From positions 1 through 64,000 of the forward strand of contig NZ_LR215042.1 of assembly GCF_900660695.1 (NCBI RefSeq): a DNA stretch of 64,000 nucleotides. Direction: 5' to 3'. Positions 58,201-64,000 of this stretch are shown piece after piece (the first letter of the stretch is position 1; the number at the start of each line of letters is the position of its first letter). Under the pieces are notes generated by a model. It ran no database searches and was not told where the DNA came from. It saw only the letters and a list, made by a program, of their open reading frames with translations. The translations under genes were made by a program, and so were the position numbers. The DNA is from Mycoplasmopsis meleagridis (GTDB taxonomy: Bacteria; Bacillota_I; Bacilli_A; Mycoplasmatales; Metamycoplasmataceae).

Positions 58201-59017
58201 TACTTTCAAATTGATAATCTAATAAATATATGGGACCATCTTCAAAATCTATCTTTATAGTATTTTTTACTTCTTTATCAGTTGCTAAAAATATTTTTAA
58301 TCTTCTATTATTTAGGAATAAATAGCAGCCCGGATTAGATGAAAAAGCTTTAATTTTATTAAGTGCTTCTTGCTTTTTTAAATTGGAATTCAAAAAAGCA
58401 TCTTCTTTATTCAATTTAGGAGCTAAAGTAATTAAATTTGAATCTTGTTTTTCTCTGGTTAATAAATTATTGTCTAAGTCTTTTATTCACTTTACAATTT
58501 TTTTTGAACTTAATATGCTTAATTTTTCAAAAAGAATATCAGCAGTATCATATTCTTCTATTTTATAAGTCAATTTTGCAAATATATCACCAGCATCCAT
58601 TTCTTTAACCATCTCCATTAAAGAAATGCCTGTTTCTTTTTCGCCATTTAATAATGAGTATTGTATTGGTGATGCTCCTCTATATTTAGGAAGTAAAGAA
58701 CCATGAACATTGAGATTCATTTTTTTTGCAATATTAAGTATTTTAGTTGGTATATATTGTCCAAATGCAGCAGTTATTAAATAATCATATCCAAGAGATT
58801 TTAATTCATTTTCGATATCAGCAATTTTATTTGGTTGAAAACATTTAATATTATATTTTTCTGCTAATGATTTAGTAGCGGTAGGTAAAATTTTATGTCC
58901 TCTAATAGAAGGTTTATCTGGTTGCGAAATAATTGCTAAAACATTAAAATTTTTAATAATTTCTTCAAAAATTGGAACAGCAAATTTAGGAGTTCCTGCT
59001 AAGACAATTTTAAGCAT
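58178..59017 (-). CDS. fmt: Methionyl-tRNA formyltransferase
   Basis: A 279-residue enzyme adding a formyl group from 10-formyl-THF (made by FolD) to initiator Met-tRNA. It starts KIVLAGTPKFAVPIFEEI and has the active-site region NVHGSLLPKYRGASPIQ near residue 105 and SLMEMVKEMDAGDIF. The C-terminal domain is shorter than the usual (about 310 total). One UGA at 58485 encodes Trp. It diverges from mnmE with a 52-base gap. No def (deformylase) gene is adjacent, although fmt-def is common elsewhere. Confidence 0.92.
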
Positions 59018-59057
59018 ACGATAATTATAATTCTAAAGTTAGTCAAAGTTATTAATT

Positions 59058-59063
59058 TATAAT
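59058..59063 (+). promoter_or_regulatory. -10 box immediately before mnmE (leaderless candidate)
   Basis: TATAAT 6 bases before the mnmE ATG at 59070. Confidence 0.6.
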
Positions 59064-59069
59064 ATTAAT

Positions 59070-60419
59070 ATGTTTAACGATACAATAGCAGCTATAAGTT
59101 CGGGCGGAAAAATTAATCAAGCAATATCAATAATTAGAATAAGTGGTCCTGAAAGTGTCAGTATAGTAAAGAAACTTTTTACAGGGAAAATTGGACAAAA
59201 TAGACAAATTACATATGGTAACATCGTCAATAATTTTGATAATAACAAGTTAGTTGATGAAGTTCTAATAGCTTGATTTATTGGAAATAATACTTTTACA
59301 GGCGAAGATACTGTAGAAATTAACTGTCATGGTGGAATTGTTATAACAAATAGAATTCTTGAATTGATTTTAGCTAATGGTGCAAGAATGGCTTTACCAG
59401 GCGAATTTAGCAGAAGAGCTTTTTTAAATGGCAAAATGGATTTAATTAAAGCTGAAGCAATTAATGAACTAATTCATGCAACTACTTTGAAACAAACAGA
59501 ATATGCTGTTAAAAAATTTGACGGTAAAACGAGTGAATTAATTAATAATTTAGTAAAAGAATTGATGTTTTTAATAGGTCAAATTGAAGTAAATATTGAT
59601 TATCCAGAATATGATGATGTAGAAAATATTTTAAATAATAATCTCTTAGAAAAATTAGAAAATTTTAGTAGTAAACTTAACAAAATAATTGATAGTAGTC
59701 AAAATTCTAGATTAATTTTTGAGGGAATTAAAGTAGCGATTTTAGGCAAGCCAAATGTAGGTAAATCTTCGATATTAAATTGTTTACTAAATGAAGAAAA
59801 AGCGATTGTAACTGATGAAGCTGGTACAACTAGAGATATTATAGAAGCTTCCTATCAAATTAATGGAATTTTGTTTAAATTAATTGATACAGCGGGAATA
59901 AGAAAAACAGATTTAAAAATTGAAAAAATTGGTATTGAAAAGGCTTTTGAACAAATAAGAAAAGCAGACATTATCATTCATGTTTTTGATCCAAAACAAG
60001 AGGAAAACGAATTTGATAAAAAAGTTGATCTAGAAGCTTTAAATCTGCATAAAAAATTAATTAAAGTTATTAATAAAACTGATTTGATTGATCAAAAGAG
60101 CTATAAAAAAGGCAATTACGTATTTATTAGTGCTATTAAAAAAGATATAGATAATTTAAAAAATGAATTAGTTAATTCTTTTAATTTAGATAATCTAACT
60201 AATGATGAATTTGTTAATAACGCAAGACAATTATCTTTAATTATTCAAGCTAAGAATAATATTGATGAAGCAATTAATGCTCTGAAAAATGGCTTAGATG
60301 CTGATTTAACTATTGTAGATATTAGACGCGCTTGAGCTAATTTAGTTGATATATCAGGAAGGGCAGATAACGAAGATTTATTAGATGAAATGTTTAAGAA
60401 TTTTTGTTTAGGTAAATAA
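59070..60419 (+). CDS. mnmE: tRNA modification GTPase MnmE
   Basis: A 449-residue GTPase that, with MnmG, adds carboxymethylaminomethyl groups to wobble uridine 34 of certain tRNAs. The N-terminal folate-binding domain starts [20 protein letters not shown]; the G domain has [12 protein letters not shown] near residue 225, DTAGIR and NKTD; the C-terminus ends FCLGK, matching the conserved FCIGK with the catalytic Cys. UGAs at 59274 and 60333 encode Trp. The ATG follows a TATAAT box by 6 bases. tatD starts one base after its stop. mnmG is outside the window. Confidence 0.95.
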
Positions 60420-60420
60420 A

Positions 60421-61218
60421 ATGGGCATAAAATTTGTCGATGTTCATACACATCCTTTAAAAGAATATTATGAAGATAATTATGAAGTTATTGAAAGAGC
60501 GCACAAGAAAGGTTTAGCAGCAATTTTTGTTACTGGATGTTCTTTAAAAGAGAATGAAGAAGTTAAAAAAATATGTCAAAAATATGATTATACTTTTGCA
60601 GTCTTAGGAGTTCATCCTCATGAAGTTAAAGGTAAAAGTGATGCTTTATTTTTAGAAAAACAAATTGACAAAAATACCTATGCAATAGGTGAAATAGGTT
60701 TAGATTATTTCTTTAGAAATGAAGAAAGTTATGAAGAGCAATTAAAAATTGAATCAATTCAAAAAGAAAGCTTTATTGCACAAATTGAAGTAGCTAAAAA
60801 ATATAAATTACCAGTAGTGATTCACATGAGAGATTCATATGAGGACTTATATGAAATAATAAAAAAATATCATAATGATGTTAAATTTATGATTCATACT
60901 TTTAGTGGTGATATTAATTGAGCAAAAAAATTTTATGAATTGGGTTGTTATTTTAGTTTTAGTGGAATCGCAACATATAAAAATGCTAAAAAAACAATTG
61001 AAGTTTTAGAATGAATGCCTATTGATAGAATTTTAACTGAAACAGACGCGCCTTTCTTATCCCCGGCAACAAAAAGGGGTAAATTAAATTATCCAAACTA
61101 TGTTATTCATACTGTTTTATACATAGCAGGAATTAAAAAAATGTCAGTAGAAAAAACAGCTGATCAAATTTTAAAAAATACAAGGGAATTATTCAAAATC
61201 AATGTATCAAGAAAATAA
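60421..61218 (+). CDS. tatD: TatD family metal-dependent deoxyribonuclease
   Basis: A 265-residue metallohydrolase of the TatD type, with metal ligands in FVDVHTHPL, GEIGLDYF (Glu), VVIHMRDSYEDL (His), FMIHTFSG (His) and LTETDAPFLSP (Asp). TatD enzymes degrade DNA 3' ends and may aid repair. UGAs at 60919 and 61012 encode Trp. It overlaps rsmA by 17 bases, a pairing seen in many Firmicutes (tatD, rnmV, rsmA). No rnmV gene sits between them here. Confidence 0.93.
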
Positions 61219-61993
61219 TATAAAAGCAAAAAAAAGATTTGGTCAAAATTTTTTAGTTAGTAAGGAAGTTGTAGACAAAATTATTGAATTAGTTAAATAT
61301 GAAAATAAAAATATTCTTGAAATAGGGCCTGGGACAGGGGCTTTAACCAAATATTTATCAAAATGAGCAGATAATTTTTTTGCATTTGAAATTGATAAAG
61401 ATATGCAAAAATATTTACTTGACAATAATATTCTTGACGAAAAACAACTTATCAAGGCAGATTTTTTAGATGTAAATTTAGACGAATATAAAAATTATGT
61501 GATAGTAGGTAATATTCCTTACAACATTACTTCAAATATATTATTTAAATTATTCGATAATCGAATGAATTTTAAAACAGTGATTCTCATGGTACAAGAA
61601 GAAGTTGCTAATCGGTTAGTAGCAAAAGTAAATACAAATGAGTATTCTAAATTAACTTTAACAGCAAACTATATTGCAACAATAACTAAAGAATTTAAAG
61701 TAGATAAAAAACTTTTTTCTCCTATTCCAAAGGTGAATTCGGCAGTTATAAAAATAGTTTTTAAACAAGAAAAAAATGATAATTATGAAAAAATGAAAGA
61801 TTTCTTTAAATTATGTTTTTTAGCAAGAAGAAAAAAATTATCCTTTAGTTTGAAACAAAAATATTCAATAATAAATATTGAAAATGCTTATAGAAAAAAT
61901 AATTTTGTTGAATCAATAAGAATTCAACAATTAAGCTTAGAACAAATAATTAACTTGTTTAACGATTTAGAAAAAGGTAAGCAATGTATATAA
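61202..61993 (+). CDS. rsmA: 16S rRNA dimethyladenosine transferase RsmA/KsgA
   Basis: A 263-residue SAM-dependent enzyme that dimethylates two adjacent adenines near the 3' end of 16S rRNA. Motifs: RFGQNFLV, LEIGPGTGALTKYL, NIPYNITSNI (the NxPY catalytic motif) and PKVNSAVI. The start, ATG 61202 within tatD, is the only one that keeps the RFGQNFLV motif; a UGA at 61363 encodes Trp. Length is normal for the family (255-290). It overlaps the next gene by 10 bases. Confidence 0.96.
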
Positions 61994-62397
61994 GTTATAT
62001 ATATGAATATGATTTTTATGATTTATTAGTTTCCTACAAAGAAAGAAATAGTAAAGAAGGAAATTATTATAGAAAAAGAAAGATTAAAATTCTTTCTTTG
62101 TTGTTTCAATTACTCTTTGGAATAGGATTTATTATTTTACCTTTTGCAGTAAAAATTTTAGACAAGGATTTAAACGAAGATAATTTCTTTATCGTTTTAG
62201 GTTTTTTATTAACAATAGGCATTATTATTTCAATTATTTTTGTTTTCAATTTTATCTCCTTTATCTTTACAGTTTTGGCTCTTAAAAAAGCAATAAAAGA
62301 AGAAGATGATAAAAAAGCTCTTAAGTTATACAAATATAGTTGTATTTTTGCGTTTAATTTTACTGCACTAAGAAAAACAAGCAGGGTAGGTAAATAA
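61984..62397 (+). CDS. Unknown small membrane protein
   Basis: A 137-residue protein that I do not recognise. The first 35 residues are polar with several Tyr (MYISYIYEYDFYDLLVSY), followed by two strong membrane segments (about 38-60 and 72-100), then a basic, charged tail (KKAIKEEDDKKALKLYKY). It starts inside rsmA (ATG 61984) and its stop shares a base with the gpsA start (TAATG), so it is co-translated with both. Its position hints at no clear function. Confidence 0.65.
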   Translation: MYISYIYEYDFYDLLVSYKERNSKEGNYYRKRKIKILSLLFQLLFGIGFIILPFAVKILDKDLNEDNFFIVLGFLLTIGIIISIIFVFNFISFIFTVLALKKAIKEEDDKKALKLYKYSCIFAFNFTALRKTSRVGK

Positions 62398-63401
62398 TGG
62401 CTAAAATAATTTTTATTGGCACAGGAGCTTTTGCTAGCGCACTTGCTTCAGTATTATCATATAACAATCATAAAATTGTGATGTGAGGAATTAATGACGA
62501 AGAAATAATAGATATAAATAAAGGTTTTAATAAGAAATATTTTCAAGAAAAAGAATTTAATAATACAAAAAATATCAGAGCAACAAATGATTTAGAAAGC
62601 GCTTTAAAAAATATAGATTATTTAGTTTTAGCTGTACCATCAAATGCTTTTGAAGTTGTAATACCTAAAATAAATAAAGTTTTAAAAAATAGAAAAATTA
62701 ATGTTCTTAACGTTGCTAAAGGCATTGATTCTAAAACAAAGAAATTTTATTCAGACGCTTTAAAACAATATTTTGGATCAAATTTAAATAATTTAGCAAC
62801 TTTAGTGGGCCCTTCTTTTGCTGTAGAAGTTTTCAATAGTAAATTAACTATGGTAAATGTAGTTGGAGAAAAAAAATCTTATATTAGTAAAGTAGCGTCT
62901 TTATTTGAGAATGAATACTTTAAAGCTTTTATTTCAGATGATGTTTACGGAGCACAGTTATTTGCGTCTTTAAAAAATGTTTATGCTATAGGAATGGGTA
63001 TTTTAAGAGCTTTGACAAATGATAAAAATCCTGAAGCTGCTTTGTTGACTTTAGCTCTTAATGAAATAAGAAATATCAAAAAAGCTCTCTATAAAGATAT
63101 TAAGGTTGTTAATCCAATAGATTATTCTTTTGCTGCTATAGGAGATACTTTCTTAACATGTACTTCTGAGAAAAGTAGAAATTTTACTTTCGGTTTAAAA
63201 ATAAAAAATTTGGGTATAGAAAAAGCATTAGAATCTAATAAAACAACAATAGAAGGTTATAGAAATGCTTTAATTTTTAAGGAATTATTAATGAAAATAG
63301 ATTATAATGCGCCTTTTTTAGACAGCATTTTGGAAATTCTTTTTAAAAATAAAGAACCTAATTTATTATTAGATTTCATTGAAAAAATAAAAATCACATA
63401 A
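62397..63401 (+). CDS. gpsA: Glycerol-3-phosphate dehydrogenase (NAD(P)+)
   Basis: A 334-residue cytoplasmic enzyme making glycerol-3-phosphate for lipid synthesis from dihydroxyacetone phosphate. The Rossmann motif is FIGTGAFASALASVL at the N-terminus (GxGxFA instead of GxGxWG), with VAKGID and VGPSFAVEV, KNVYAIGMGILRAL and AIGDTFLTCTSEKSRN. Length is normal. It is last in mnmE-tatD-rsmA-unknown-gpsA and ends at a long terminator. Confidence 0.93.
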
Positions 63402-63416
63402 CGTGATTTTTATTTT
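63384..63416. terminator. Bidirectional terminator after gpsA
   Basis: A 14-bp stem centred on AAATCAC/GTGATTT with a 5-base loop. The convergent membrane-protein gene has its stop (63410-63412) in the right arm. Confidence 0.88.
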
Positions 63417-64000
63417 CTACCTAACAATCTAGCGATATAAGCAAGCATATAAACATAGTCGAAGGCAAAGTGTAAACCAAAATATATTCCAGAAACCAAA
63501 ATTTCTTTTCTTTTGTATTCACTATCTAACATTTCGTTTAATTTTTTATTTGTCTTAAGCATTATAAATCAATCAATTGCCATATATAGAGCTGTTAAAA
63601 CTATTCCTAAACAAACAATTACTATTTCCAAAGTATTGTTGAAAATGAATCATGAAACAATTGAAGAAATTAATAAGGCTAGAAAAGCAATTATCATCAA
63701 AGGATAAACTATCTTGATTTTAATTAAATTTAATGCTCCTATTAAGCCCATGAAAAACATGAAAGCTGCTGGTATTAAAAATACTGCTAAAAGAAAAGAG
63801 GGATTTTCTAAAGAGGTATTGATTTTTATAGCATAGCAAACTGACATTAAGACTGTAAAACCCAGTAATATCATGGAAATAATGCTAGTTACAATCATGC
63901 TTTTAACTTTGTATTTGTTTCTTTGACTATTAAAAACAAAAAGTAAAACTATTAAAACAACTGCAGCAACAATAATTGTTATAGATCCTGCTATAGTATT
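63410..64000 (-). CDS. Unknown multi-span membrane protein, 5' end outside window
   Basis: At least 196 residues; the frame is open to the window end, so the start is not visible. There are about five or six membrane segments, for example ITIIVAAVVLIVLLFVF and PAAFMFFMGLIGALNLI, short loops and a basic C-terminus (ARLLGRK). A UGA at 63650 encodes Trp. I do not recognise the family. It converges with gpsA on a shared terminator. Confidence 0.65.

Overview
The window reads as one end of a mollicute (mycoplasma) chromosome. It is very AT-rich, UGA must be read as tryptophan (genetic code 4) to keep almost every conserved gene open, and it begins exactly at the ATG of dnaA, so replication probably starts at or just before base 1. 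A P80-P60-HinT cluster, the arrangement known from Mycoplasma hominis, suggests a hominis-group (Metamycoplasma-like) species; that placement is inference. I see no rRNA, tRNA, insertion sequence, prophage or CRISPR array. Genes are tightly packed, often overlapping by 1-17 bases.

Layout. 1-2718: dnaA, dnaN and an S4-domain gene, forward. 2747-7124: asnA, a PQ-loop membrane protein, then yidC-rnpA-rpmH, all reverse. 7271-10714: serS forward, then an RlmD/TrmA-type rRNA methyltransferase, a 53-residue cysteine-rich protein, a structured intergenic stretch and hinT, reverse. 10722-14232: P60 lipoprotein and P80 membrane protein, reverse. 14462-19693: rimP-nusA-ylxR-infB-apt-ECF S component, forward. 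19717-21259: a YihY-like protein and rpiB, reverse. 21349-23764: a C39-peptidase ABC exporter with a very small accessory protein, forward. 23804-26579: ybeY-cdd-era-pepP. 26630-33236: proS, a probably frameshifted small gene, polC, rpsT. 33303-42299: pyk, then the tightly overlapping set valS-folD-pta-ackA-engB-unknown membrane protein, reverse. 42391-44694: a long degenerate ABC ATPase resembling OppF. 44736-45245: two RNA genes, tmRNA (ssrA, forward) and 4.5S SRP RNA (ffs, reverse), converging on each other. 45337-51089: LacI-like regulator, rmuC, a small membrane protein, smpB, trxA, gyrB. 51184-59017: YitT-like protein, alpha/beta hydrolase, HpyAIV-like putative restriction enzyme, yebC, ZIP transporter, dnaK behind a CIRCE-like operator, and fmt. 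59070-64000: mnmE-tatD-rsmA-unknown-gpsA forward, and a membrane protein cut by the window end.

Most genes serve replication, translation, ribosome and tRNA maturation, and overflow metabolism (pyk, pta, ackA). The less ordinary content is the peptide-exporter pair, the cysteine-rich protein and the structured stretch beside it, the ABC ATPase without its ATP-binding motifs, and a set of genes whose -10 box lies only 6-7 bases before the ATG, which suggests leaderless mRNAs. Many stop codons lie inside terminator hairpins.
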